A stretch of DNA of 64,000 nucleotides from Chitinophagaceae bacterium (GTDB lineage: Bacteria; Bacteroidota; Bacteroidia; Chitinophagales; Chitinophagaceae), in the NCBI GenBank assembly GCA_023957125.1, contig JAMLHL010000005.1:64061-128060 (forward strand), read 5' to 3'. This document shows positions 52,408 to 61,346 of this stretch, one piece after another; position 1 is the stretch's first letter; every line of letters begins with the position of its first letter. The position numbers were made by a program, and so were the translations under genes. The notes below the pieces were generated by a model. It was not told the origin of the DNA and ran no database searches. It saw only the letters and a program-made list of their open reading frames with translations.

Positions 52408-55167
52408 TTGCGTTTGTATAGTGTCTGTTTACTATTTCTTTGTCTGCATGCTTCGCAACCGGCTCTCTCGGGAGTTGTTAAAGGGCATGTTTATGATCGT
52501 TTGGAGGGAACGCCCCTGGTGAATGCTACCGTGCGTTTGGAAAATACGCCGTATGCAACCCTCACGGGATTGGATGGTTCTTTTATTCTGAACAATATTC
52601 CTGAAGGCGGTTATCAACTTGTAGTGGATTATGTTTCTTTTAAGATCTTTACCCGGAGTATAAAGATAGTGTCAGCCGGAGTAACGGAGGCAGAGGTACA
52701 ACTGGAACCGGCCAATGATAACTGGTTGGAGGAGGTGGTCATTGACGGACAGGTAAGAGGGAATGACGATGTGGCCGTACGGCGTCTCGAAAAATCAGCC
52801 CCGCAGGTGATGAACATTGTTTCGGAACAGGCCATTAAAATTTCTCCCGATCTGATGGTGGCAAACCTGCTTCAGCGGGTGTCGGGCATCTCCATAGAAC
52901 GAAATAAAACCGGTGAAGGCCGGTATGCTATTCTGAGAGGGATGGATAAACGGTACAATTATACCACCGTCAATGGAATTAAAATCCCCAGTCCAGATAA
53001 AACAAACCGGTACATACCTTTGGATATTTTTCCATCAGACCTTTTGAAACGGCTGGAAGTATATAAAACCCTCACACCTGTAATGGAAGGAGATGCCATC
53101 GGCGGCGTCGTAAACATGGTATTAAAAGACGCCCCCGATACCCTGAATGTTTCAGTGAATGTGATGACCGGCTACCACGAACTTTTTTTTGACCGGGATT
53201 TCACTGCGTTCCGTCATAGGGATATCAACTATAGGTCTCCTTATGAAACCCATCCCGACAGGTACAATGCCACCCCGGATGATTTTTCAAAAGGCCCCGT
53301 TCGATACCGATCGGGGTTGCCGGCACCCGATTTCCAGGCCGGCTTTTCCGCAGGCAACCGCTATTTTAAAAAGAGACTGGGCGTGTTACTGGCAGGCAGT
53401 TTTCAAAATACCTACAAAGGAAGCAATAGCCTGTTTTTTGAATCCAATGTGGTGGATACGTTAAAAGGCGTAACGCTCACTACCATGAAAGAACGAAATT
53501 ATTCGGAACAGGAATTACGGTATGCGGTTTATTCAAAGATGGACTACCGGTTAAGAGGCAGGAATAAGATCCAGTGGAACCATTCATTTTTTAATCTCAC
53601 CAATTTCCAGGTTCGTGAAATGCGATCCACTTTTCTAACACTCGGTGGCTACGATCCGGTAAATGGCAATGCCTCCCTCGAATATGAAAGTCGTTCCAGA
53701 ACCACCCGGCAATTCATTTATAACAATACGTTGCAGGGAAGACATTTTTTATTGGGAAATCTGCGATTAGACTGGTCGGCTGTGTATTCGCTGGCGAACG
53801 GCAACCAGCCCGACGATGCAAAGGTTACCTTAAACGGGGAGGAAAGAAATTTCAATTTCTCCAAAACAACGGCCAAGACCGGTTTACGTCGCTGGGAACG
53901 CCATTCCGACAGAGACCTTTCGGGATACCTCAATTTCAGTTTTGATCAACCCGTGGCTTCCCTGCCGGTTGCATGGACGATAGGGGCGCTCTACCGGGAT
54001 AAAAAAAGGAAGAATTTTTATAACGAGTATGAGCTTCGTTCCCGTGATCCTTATGCTGGCTATGGGAAAGATTTCACTGATTACGACCAGATATCCTGGA
54101 TCGTGGAAAATCCAAGAGGAAGCATCGGCACATCCCTGAATTACCGGTCTTTTGAGGACATCCATGCCGAATACCTGCAATTCAGCCATAGGGGGCGGCA
54201 GATGGAAATATTAGGTGGTGTCCGGCTGGAGAGCACTATCCAGGGGTATCACCTCAACTTCCCGATCGGTCAGTCCAGGCCGGATGGCAGGCAGGCATAT
54301 ACCGATGCTTTACCGGATATTCATTTTAAATATAAACCGGGTAGTAATACCAATGTCCGCCTCTCTTATTTTCGTGCCGTTAATCGTCCCGGTTTTTTTG
54401 AGATCGTGCCTTACACCATTGTATATGAAGATTACGTGGAACGCGGCAATCCCGATCTGAAACATGCTGTCACCGATAATATAGACATTCGCTTTGAAAG
54501 ATTTTCAAATCCGGCCGAGCAAATGATGGTGGCTGTATTTTATAAGTACATACAAAACCCGGTTGAATATATATTAAGGCCCGATAGCCTCAGGGGGCAG
54601 GACATATACTATATGCCGGGTAATTTTGGGAATGCTACCAATTATGGAACAGAAATTGATTTTATAAAATATTTCAGAAAAATAGGTATAAAGATCAATT
54701 ACACGTACACGCATTCCCGCATTACCACCTCCAAATCGAAACGTATCCGCGACGGGAACGGGGATTTGAAAACTGTTTCTGTGGATGAAACACGTCCTTT
54801 ATACGGACAGCCTGCCCATATTGGTAACCTGGCGGTTTTGTTTAAAGACGCCAGGCAGGGATGGGATGCGCAGGTGGCGTTTCAATACACGGGAGAAAGG
54901 ATCAGCGCCGTGTCTCAATTTATAGGGAACAACCTCTGGCAAAAATCAACTTTTCAAATGGATGCCTCGGTGGAAAAGAAGCTCCGGAATAAGCTGGGTA
55001 TATTCCTGAAATCCAATAACCTGCTGAACACACCCATGATGGTATATCTTAAAAACGACAACACCCGGAATATGGACGTTCCTGCCCAGCAATGGACGGG
55101 AAAAACCCTGATCCGGCGGGAATATTATTACCGTTCTTTCTATTTGGGGGTTCGCTATTCGTGGTAA
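52408..55167 (+). CDS. TonB-dependent receptor with CarboxypepD_reg domain
   Basis: A 919-residue outer membrane receptor that uses a TTG start at 52408: the signal peptide LYSVCLLFLCLHASQPALS follows directly and no ATG is in frame upstream. Residues 22-103 are a carboxypeptidase regulatory-like beta-sandwich (VVKGHVYDRLEGTPLVNATV). The plug (about 108-225) includes LLQRVSGISIERNKTGEG, YAILRGMDKRYNYTTVNG and DAIGGVVNMVLKDAP. The barrel ends in SFYLGVRYSW. The lipoprotein gene starts 30 bp downstream, but it is not a SusD homologue. Ligand unknown. Confidence 0.92.
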   Translation: MRLYSVCLLFLCLHASQPALSGVVKGHVYDRLEGTPLVNATVRLENTPYATLTGLDGSFILNNIPEGGYQLVVDYVSFKIFTRSIKIVSAGVTEAEVQLEPANDNWLEEVVIDGQVRGNDDVAVRRLEKSAPQVMNIVSEQAIKISPDLMVANLLQRVSGISIERNKTGEGRYAILRGMDKRYNYTTVNGIKIPSPDKTNRYIPLDIFPSDLLKRLEVYKTLTPVMEGDAIGGVVNMVLKDAPDTLNVSVNVMTGYHELFFDRDFTAFRHRDINYRSPYETHPDRYNATPDDFSKGPVRYRSGLPAPDFQAGFSAGNRYFKKRLGVLLAGSFQNTYKGSNSLFFESNVVDTLKGVTLTTMKERNYSEQELRYAVYSKMDYRLRGRNKIQWNHSFFNLTNFQVREMRSTFLTLGGYDPVNGNASLEYESRSRTTRQFIYNNTLQGRHFLLGNLRLDWSAVYSLANGNQPDDAKVTLNGEERNFNFSKTTAKTGLRRWERHSDRDLSGYLNFSFDQPVASLPVAWTIGALYRDKKRKNFYNEYELRSRDPYAGYGKDFTDYDQISWIVENPRGSIGTSLNYRSFEDIHAEYLQFSHRGRQMEILGGVRLESTIQGYHLNFPIGQSRPDGRQAYTDALPDIHFKYKPGSNTNVRLSYFRAVNRPGFFEIVPYTIVYEDYVERGNPDLKHAVTDNIDIRFERFSNPAEQMMVAVFYKYIQNPVEYILRPDSLRGQDIYYMPGNFGNATNYGTEIDFIKYFRKIGIKINYTYTHSRITTSKSKRIRDGNGDLKTVSVDETRPLYGQPAHIGNLAVLFKDARQGWDAQVAFQYTGERISAVSQFIGNNLWQKSTFQMDASVEKKLRNKLGIFLKSNNLLNTPMMVYLKNDNTRNMDVPAQQWTGKTLIRREYYYRSFYLGVRYSW

Positions 55168-55197
55168 ATTTTTTTATTTAACATTTAAGCATTAACG

Positions 55198-56463
55198 ATG
55201 AAATTGTATTCCTGGATTCTTAGTTTTTCTGTAGGATTATTATTGTTAACGGGTTGTAAGAAGGATGAAAATCCAAATGTTGATCCCGATCCTGATCCGC
55301 CGGCAGAAGGTATTTCGGGCGCCGTGTCGGGAATCTGGACCAAAGGAAACACGTATATCATAACGGGTCATCTTGAAATCCCGGAGGGGAAGTCCCTGAC
55401 GATTGAGGAAGGCGTGAAAGTCGTAATGAGCGATTCTGTGGTGGCTCCGGAAATTATCATCCGGGGTAGTCTTTACTGTTTGGGTACTGCAGCCAACCCC
55501 GTATTATTTACAGTGCCCGACGAGTGGAAAACGGAAGATCATTTGTTTGGGAATCTTTGGGGAGGCATGGTTTCCGCACCTTCCTCCCGGGAAGTATTGC
55601 TGCAGCATACGATCATGGAGTATGGGGGTACGGCCACAACCGAAGAGTCGCCTTCGGTGAAAGCCGGATTGTATAAAGCCCAGGCAGGGAAGCACCTGCC
55701 AGCCTTGTATTATGGCAATGTGAACGGAAAATTTGTAGTGGTGAACAGCATTATACGCAATTTTTATGACGACGCGTTGTATGTGGAAGGAGGTAAAACC
55801 ATTATAGCCAACAGTATTTTTTATGCCATAGGAGCGCCTGCAGATGACGCCATCAACCTGAAATCAGGCGTGCTGGCGGATGTCGCTTTCAACCTGATGC
55901 ACAGCCCCAATACCAGCGGACTCAAATTGTCCAACGAAGGAGAGCGCACTCCGCAGTTGTATGTAATCGGGTACAACAATACCATTATCAACGGGGGATG
56001 GCGTCGGCCAAGTATCAAAGGCGGGTCTATCTGGGTGGAAAAAGGCGTGCATGCCGATCTGTATAATAATCTACTGGTGAACAACCGTTTTGGTATAAAA
56101 AGAGACAAGGGAAATCCTGAAGACATCCGATCTAAATTCTATAATACTTTTTACTATGGTTATAACCAACAGGCGGTAGATCAGTTTCAGCCCGGCGATG
56201 AGATAGTAGCCGGAGTGGACGATGTGATTGGAACGCTTGCCGGTGAAAACGATCCGGAATTTGTCAACTATCCGCTTGATACCGATATGTATAATGCGGA
56301 TTTCGATCTGAATTGGGATTTTCATTTAAAAGCTACATCGCCCGCGCTGGATAAGGGAATCACCAATTTTGAACGGCATTTTGCCGATGGCATAGAAGTG
56401 AACGGCGAGGTTTACCGGTCTCCCGAGCCTGCCGTTTATAGTGGCGCCTACGGAACGGAGTAG
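55198..56463 (+). CDS. Right-handed beta-helix lipoprotein, partner of the TonB-dependent receptor
   Basis: A 421-residue protein. The lipoprotein signal ends in LLTGC (Cys20), followed by an acidic, Pro-rich linker (KKDENPNVDPDPDPP) of the kind linked to surface export in Bacteroidota. Residues 45-340 show parallel beta-helix repeats with Asn/Gly turns (for example VVVNSIIRNFYDDALYVEGG, IIANSIFYAIG), a pectin-lyase-like fold. The closing DEWKT, LWGGMVSAP and SPALDKGI segments are typical. Catalytic residues of polysaccharide lyases are not obvious, so it may bind rather than cut. It forms an operon with the upstream receptor. Confidence 0.88.
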   Translation: MKLYSWILSFSVGLLLLTGCKKDENPNVDPDPDPPAEGISGAVSGIWTKGNTYIITGHLEIPEGKSLTIEEGVKVVMSDSVVAPEIIIRGSLYCLGTAANPVLFTVPDEWKTEDHLFGNLWGGMVSAPSSREVLLQHTIMEYGGTATTEESPSVKAGLYKAQAGKHLPALYYGNVNGKFVVVNSIIRNFYDDALYVEGGKTIIANSIFYAIGAPADDAINLKSGVLADVAFNLMHSPNTSGLKLSNEGERTPQLYVIGYNNTIINGGWRRPSIKGGSIWVEKGVHADLYNNLLVNNRFGIKRDKGNPEDIRSKFYNTFYYGYNQQAVDQFQPGDEIVAGVDDVIGTLAGENDPEFVNYPLDTDMYNADFDLNWDFHLKATSPALDKGITNFERHFADGIEVNGEVYRSPEPAVYSGAYGTE

Positions 56464-56481
56464 CACTGTCTTTGTGTAAAA

Positions 56482-57204
56482 TTAACGGGTTACAGGGTGC
56501 TGGAGCCAGGCGAAATGATGCATGGCTTCCAGTATTCCTCCCGCGCCTTCCCGCGTGGCGTGGTATATGCCGGGCAGGTGAGCGGTGGCTTCCGGCAGCC
56601 CCGGTTCGGCGTTGCCCACCACTACTCCCTTGTACCCGGATTTGAACAGGGAAAGATCATTGAAAGTGTCGCCTGCAACTAAAACATGGTCTTTGTTCAT
56701 CCGGTATTGCCGCGCCAATAACTGCAGGCTATATCCTTTGTTGACCCCTCCCGGCAATACATCTGCAAATTTGCCGGCTGATAAAATCAGTTCACAGTTC
56801 AGTTGCTCCACCTTTTTTTTCAGACTCTCTATATCGGTTTGTTGATCATAGAAATAAGAACATCGCCGCTGTTGCGGCACTTCCTGGCGAACCAGTCCTT
56901 GTACGGTTGACAATAGCGCCGCTACTTTTTCGCTTCCGGGCCACCGCTCCTCAATCAGGGATTGAAGGGGCTCCACCGGTTCCAGTGACCTGCCTTCTAC
57001 CAGGGTGGCGCCCACATCGCAGATGATGAAATCCGGTTTGGGTATCCGGGGGTCCTCAAAAAGAGGCAATATAGATGCCAGCCCGCGACCGCTTACAAAA
57101 ACGAGCTGAAATTTTTCATGCCCGTTGATCCATGCATACAACGATTTTTGATCAGCGGGCTCGCCGCCTAAAAAAGTGCCGTCTAAATCTGTTGCCAGTA
57201 TCAT
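56482..57204 (-). CDS. HAD-superfamily hydrolase, sucrose-phosphatase-like (Cof/IIB type)
   Basis: A 240-residue cytoplasmic protein. HAD motif I is ATDLDGTFLGG (Asp6, Asp8), motif II VSGRGLASIL, motif III has the Lys of GGVNKGYSL and motif IV is VAGDTFNDLSLF. The IIB cap and the length resemble sucrose-6-phosphate phosphatases and related sugar phosphatases. The real substrate is unclear; no sucrose-phosphate synthase is nearby. It begins 18 bp after the ABC transporter ATPase gene and may share its transcript. Confidence 0.85.
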   Translation of the reverse strand: MILATDLDGTFLGGEPADQKSLYAWINGHEKFQLVFVSGRGLASILPLFEDPRIPKPDFIICDVGATLVEGRSLEPVEPLQSLIEERWPGSEKVAALLSTVQGLVRQEVPQQRRCSYFYDQQTDIESLKKKVEQLNCELILSAGKFADVLPGGVNKGYSLQLLARQYRMNKDHVLVAGDTFNDLSLFKSGYKGVVVGNAEPGLPEATAHLPGIYHATREGAGGILEAMHHFAWLQHPVTR

Positions 57205-57222
57205 TTCAGTGTTTTAAAATTA

Positions 57223-57903
57223 TCAATGGCTGATCACTCTGCCATCTTCCATTTCAATAATTCTTTTTGTGCTTGATGCAAAATCCGTGTCGTGTGTTAC
57301 GATCAAAAGCGTTTGGTTAAACTCTTCTGAAAGTTGCTGAAAGGTGTCGAAAACGATCCGGCTGTTCTTTTTATCAAGATTACCGGTGGGTTCATCGCCC
57401 ATGATGATGGCCGGATCATTGATCAGTGCCCGCGCGATGGCCACCCGTTGCTTTTGGCCGCCGGATACCTGATTGGCCTTTTTGTGCGCAAGGTCTTCAA
57501 TCCCCAGATTTTCGAGCCATCGCATGGCCTTTTCGGTAATTTCTTTTTCGGTGTATTTGTTTAAACGAAGGGCCGGCAGCATCACGTTTTTTAAAACCGA
57601 AAACTCGTTCAGCAAATAGTGAAACTGGAAAACAAAACCTATTTTTTCATTCCGGATGTGCGCCAGCGCCTTATCCGATTTCCCGGTCATCAACTGTCCA
57701 CCTATATATAGTTCGCCGGTGTAGTCGGTATCCATGGTGGAAAGCACATATAGCAGCGTTGATTTTCCACAACCCGATTTCCCTATAATGGAAGTAAATT
57801 CTCCTTTTTTAATTTCGAAGCTGATATGGTGCAATACCGGCATCAGAACCGGGTCTCTGAAACTCTTGCTGATATCTTTTGCCTGAAGTATGATTGATTC
57901 CAT
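57223..57903 (-). CDS. ABC transporter ATP-binding protein, MacB/LolD type
   Basis: A 226-residue ATPase from ATG 57903; an extension to 57972 overlaps the permease and lacks family similarity. It shows Walker [12 protein letters not shown], the Q-loop [16 protein letters not shown], the signature [15 protein letters not shown], Walker [14 protein letters not shown] and the H-loop VTHD. It powers the adjacent FtsX-like permease. Its start is one base after the permease stop. Confidence 0.95.
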   Translation of the reverse strand: MESIILQAKDISKSFRDPVLMPVLHHISFEIKKGEFTSIIGKSGCGKSTLLYVLSTMDTDYTGELYIGGQLMTGKSDKALAHIRNEKIGFVFQFHYLLNEFSVLKNVMLPALRLNKYTEKEITEKAMRWLENLGIEDLAHKKANQVSGGQKQRVAIARALINDPAIIMGDEPTGNLDKKNSRIVFDTFQQLSEEFNQTLLIVTHDTDFASSTKRIIEMEDGRVISH

Positions 57904-57904
57904 G

Positions 57905-59164
57905 CTATTTACCTCTGATGATAACGACCGGATCCACGCGGCTGGCTTTCCTTGCGGGGAACCAGCCGGCAAAATATGTAGTGATCAAAGAAAATGCAAC
58001 CGCAATAATATAATACAATGGATTGAAATCCACCGGAAAAGTTTTAACCGTTGGCAGCGCTGCGGTTTCAAAAGGAAGATGATCAATGATATGACTGAGG
58101 ATATTGCCCAGCAACAAGCCGGCGATACAACCCGCAATACCGATACCGAGAGAAATGAGCATAAAGATCTTTTTTACGTCAGCGCCTGCAAAACCAGTGG
58201 CTTTCAGGATAGCGATCGTGTCCATTTTTTCAAAAATCATCATGTTCAGTATATTATAGATCCCAAAACCGGCCACAATCAGTAAAGTTATACCCACCGC
58301 ATAAGAAATGATATTCCTGACCGAAGTGCCTGTTTCAAATTGCGCGTTAGCGGTTTGAATATCCTCGGTATCCGTATCAAACTGCCTGGCAAACTCTTTA
58401 GATAATAAAGGCGCTGTATTGATATCCCGCAGTTTCACCTCAATATCGGTGATATAACTTGCCGGCTTCCCCAAAATAGTTTGTACGGTAGCTACATTGG
58501 CGAAACTTTGTGTTTTATCAAAATCAGAAAGCCCCGACTGGTAATACCCTACCACCTTTAGCGGGAATCGTTCGCCCTGTGCAGTGGTGACCTGCACTAC
58601 ATCGCCGATTTTAGCCAACAACTTATCGGCCAGGGGTTTTCCCAGGATAATACTATTCCTGGTATATTTCAGGTCCATAGGATTCCCGGCAGTAACGTAA
58701 TCGCTGAACCGGTAAAATTTCATTTCGGCCTCTATATCAATGCCGTTCATAAAACCCGTGATGTCGAGGGTTCCCGTATTAAAAAACACCTGGGTTGCCA
58801 CCTTTTCGGATACTCCCAATACCCTGTTATCCTCCCTGAGAAGAGAGATGATCTTGTTTGCGTTATATACTTCCTGTCTGCCATTGGAAGCCCGTACCGA
58901 TTGAATAAAATTGTAGGTATTGCCATAGGTCTCCGACAGGTTCACGGGCTGGTTTTTGGCGGGAGCTATATCCCGGAATATCCTGATGTGCGGGGTGCGG
59001 TTGGTGATCAGACCGTCGAGCAGGTTGTTCAGCCCGTTCATAAAACTGAGCAGCGTGATAAACATGGTAATGCCGAAAGTTACCCCAACTGCTGCCACCA
59101 CGGTTTGCCGCATCCGGGCGGACAATAAAGAAAGGGTTATTTCAATCAGTAACCTGGTTTTCAT
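57905..59164 (-). CDS. ABC transporter permease, FtsX/MacB-type
   Basis: A 419-residue inner membrane protein with one N-terminal helix (VVAAVGVTFGITMFITLLSFM), a large extracytoplasmic domain of about 220 residues, and three C-terminal helices (IISYAVGITLLIVAGFGIYN, the next near IFMLISLGIGIAGCIAGLLL, and a last one). This is the MacB/LolE topology without the fused ATPase. With the adaptor and ATPase it would export or extract a lipid, peptide or drug; the substrate is unknown. Its start overlaps the adaptor stop by 4 bp. Confidence 0.92.
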   Translation of the reverse strand: MKTRLLIEITLSLLSARMRQTVVAAVGVTFGITMFITLLSFMNGLNNLLDGLITNRTPHIRIFRDIAPAKNQPVNLSETYGNTYNFIQSVRASNGRQEVYNANKIISLLREDNRVLGVSEKVATQVFFNTGTLDITGFMNGIDIEAEMKFYRFSDYVTAGNPMDLKYTRNSIILGKPLADKLLAKIGDVVQVTTAQGERFPLKVVGYYQSGLSDFDKTQSFANVATVQTILGKPASYITDIEVKLRDINTAPLLSKEFARQFDTDTEDIQTANAQFETGTSVRNIISYAVGITLLIVAGFGIYNILNMMIFEKMDTIAILKATGFAGADVKKIFMLISLGIGIAGCIAGLLLGNILSHIIDHLPFETAALPTVKTFPVDFNPLYYIIAVAFSLITTYFAGWFPARKASRVDPVVIIRGK

Positions 59165-60282
59165 AAGTCGGGATTTAATAATTCATCCTTTTCGGTTACT
59201 CCCGAAATAATTTCTGCAAACTGGTTATCCCTTGCCCCTATATTCACTTTTACTTTCTTTTTGTTTTTTAATAGAACGTACTGATCGTCTATCAGATAGC
59301 TCCTGGGGATCAGCAGGGCATGGGGTTTGGAGGTAATAATAATATTGGCTTCGGCGGTGAGGTTGGGAAAAAGCCGGTCGGGCCGTTTGATGAAATCCGC
59401 TTCGGCGGTAAAAGTGCGGGAGCGTTCATTCATCATGGGGTAAATTTTTTTTATCCTGGCTTCAAACACTTCCCGTTTATAACTATCCATCGTAATTAAA
59501 ACCTGTTGATCGGGTACCACTTCGCTGATATCATTTTCGTCAATCTGCAATTCCAGGTACACGTTGTTTTTTTCGCCGATCACGGCAATAGGGGTTTGTG
59601 CGTTTACCATCTCGCCCTGCTCTTTTAATAAGCTGAACACGTTGCCGTCCATCTGGCTTTTCACTTCTAGGTCTTTTTCCAGCGATGATGCAATAGCAAG
59701 ACTGGTGCGGGATTGTCGTTCGGTAAAATCCAGTTGTTTTTTTAGCTGGCTGTATTTTAGCAACGCGTTTTCATAACTGGTGGTTGCGTTCCGGACATTC
59801 AGCGCTCTTTGTTCCAACTCAATGCGGGTGCCGATCCCCTGGTTCCAAAGCTCCCGTTGGCGGGCGTATAACAGGGAGTCGTTTTGTTTAACCTGTTGAG
59901 CCATCTCAACTGTATTTTGCAGTTCCTGTAATTGATCCCTGGTATTATTCAGCGTATTAAAATCGGCTGCCGCAAGCGCGTTTTGCCGGTTCAGGATGGC
60001 GGAAGGGTTGCGGATGACCGCCAGCCTTTGGCCTTTTCGTACCGTATCTCCTTCGGCAATATCCAGTTGATCAATTATGCCCGCCGATTCGGGAAACACC
60101 TGGTATTGATTCCTGCTTTTTACGATTCCCGAAGCATATACCGACTGGGTGATGCTGCGATACTCGGGATGAACGGTGGGCTGTTTCCCTTTGCAGGAGA
60201 AGAGAACAGGAAGTAACGAGATGAAAAATGCTGTTTTGAAGCTAACAGACATTTTAAAAAACGAGTTTACTTTATGCTGCAT
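59161..60282 (-). CDS. Membrane fusion/periplasmic adaptor lipoprotein, MacA/HlyD-like
   Basis: A 373-residue protein with a lipobox (LLPVLFSC, Cys30 from this start; an ATG at 60252 is an alternative). The barrel-sandwich hybrid halves are SAGIIDQLDIAEGDTVRKGQRLAVI and VKSQMDGNVFSLLKEQGEMV, joined by a long coiled-coil hairpin (about residues 110-200). A beta-barrel and a C-terminal membrane-proximal domain follow. It links the MacB-like permease to an outer membrane channel such as TolC, which is not in this window. First gene of the exporter operon. Confidence 0.92.
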   Translation of the reverse strand: MQHKVNSFFKMSVSFKTAFFISLLPVLFSCKGKQPTVHPEYRSITQSVYASGIVKSRNQYQVFPESAGIIDQLDIAEGDTVRKGQRLAVIRNPSAILNRQNALAAADFNTLNNTRDQLQELQNTVEMAQQVKQNDSLLYARQRELWNQGIGTRIELEQRALNVRNATTSYENALLKYSQLKKQLDFTERQSRTSLAIASSLEKDLEVKSQMDGNVFSLLKEQGEMVNAQTPIAVIGEKNNVYLELQIDENDISEVVPDQQVLITMDSYKREVFEARIKKIYPMMNERSRTFTAEADFIKRPDRLFPNLTAEANIIITSKPHALLIPRSYLIDDQYVLLKNKKKVKVNIGARDNQFAEIISGVTEKDELLNPDL

Positions 60283-60443
60283 CTGATGATAAAAATTGTT
60301 CCTTTCCGGCCTTGTTCCGCGCCGGATTTGTTAAAGTAAAAAAATAAACAGGTTACCGGGTGCCAAATTAAGTTTCTTTTACCGACTTTTATTGAATCTA
60401 TATACCAAAAATCAATCTCAATCGTTCATATCAACAAAGAAAA

Positions 60444-60635
60444 GTGAAACCGCGGCACATCGTTAGAACACGAATTCAAACCTGGATCTTCCTGGCGGCA
60501 TCATGTTTTTTCCTGACGGCTTATCTCAGTGCCTGCTCCCCGAAATACGGCTGCCCGGCAAACGGAAAAAGTGTGGGCGCGGAGAGGGTTTTGAGCGGGG
60601 AAAAAACGCCCAAGGCAAAGTCGTTTAAACATTAA
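60444..60635 (+). CDS. Small lipoprotein with GCP motif
   Basis: A 63-residue protein using a GTG start. It has a basic n-region, a hydrophobic core (TWIFLAASCFFLTAYL) and lipobox LSAC with Cys31, followed by SPKYGCPANGKSVGAERVLS and a Lys-rich tail. The CSPKYGCP...KSVGAER pattern recurs in small Bacteroidota lipoproteins as I recall them. It resembles the 44-residue lipoprotein at 41335 in layout. It is immediately followed by the repeat array at 60646, with a 10-bp gap. Confidence 0.65.
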   Translation: MKPRHIVRTRIQTWIFLAASCFFLTAYLSACSPKYGCPANGKSVGAERVLSGEKTPKAKSFKH

Positions 60636-60645
60636 CGCGTTTCTA

Positions 60646-61346
60646 TTGGCACGCTGATGACGCTGATACTTCGTAACGCCGATCACCGCAGAATAATCAG
60701 CGACTATCCGCGTTGGGAACCATCTGTGTTGTCCGCGTTCCGTCCATTGGCACGCTGATGACGCTGATACTTCCGTAACGCCGATCACCGCAGAATAACC
60801 AGCGCTCATCCGCGTTGGGAACCATCTGTATCTTCCGTCCATTGGCACGCTGATGACGCTGATACTTCGTAACGCCGATCAACACCGCAGAATAATCAGC
60901 GCCCATCCGCGTTGGGAACCATCTGTGACATTAACGCGTTTCCATTGGCACGCTGATGACGCTGATACTTCGTAACGCCGATCACCGCAGAATAACCAGC
61001 GACTATCCGCGTTGGGAACCATCTGTGTTGTCCGCGTTCCGTCCATTGGCACGCTGATGACGCTGATACTTCATAACGCCGATCACCGCAGAATAATCAG
61101 CGACTTTCCGCGTTGGGACCCATCTGTGTCGTCCGTGTTCCACCCATTGGCAGGCTGATGACGCTGATACTTCATAACGCGAATCACCGCAGAATAATCA
61201 GCGACTTTCCGCGTTGGGACCCATCTGTGTCGTCCGTGTTCCACCCATTGGCACGCTGATGACGCTGATACTTCATAGCGCCGATCACCGCAGAATAATC
61301 AGCGACCATCCGCGTTGGGAACCATCTGTGTCGTCTGCGTTCCGTC
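60646..61346 (-). repeat. Seven-unit ~101-bp tandem repeat array, inverted relative of the 7-kb repeats
   Basis: Units begin with TTGGCACGCTGATGACGCTGAT at 60646, 60747, 60842, 60945, 61046, 61147 and 61248 (spacing 101, 95, 103, 101, 101, 101; the sixth unit reads TTGGCAGGCTG). Read on the minus strand they align with the 7050 units over the full length, with the same CGCGGAT, CGCTGAT and ATCAGCG words. Units 1 and 4 are preceded by the same ACATTAACGCGTTTC sequence, so a ~300-bp block was duplicated. The last unit runs through the first bases of the rsgA stop codon at 61345-61347. Confidence 0.95.

Noticed and set aside
60646..61346. Coding frames within the 60-kb repeats
   Set aside because: They repeat with the unit period and show no domain similarity; they are a by-product of the array.
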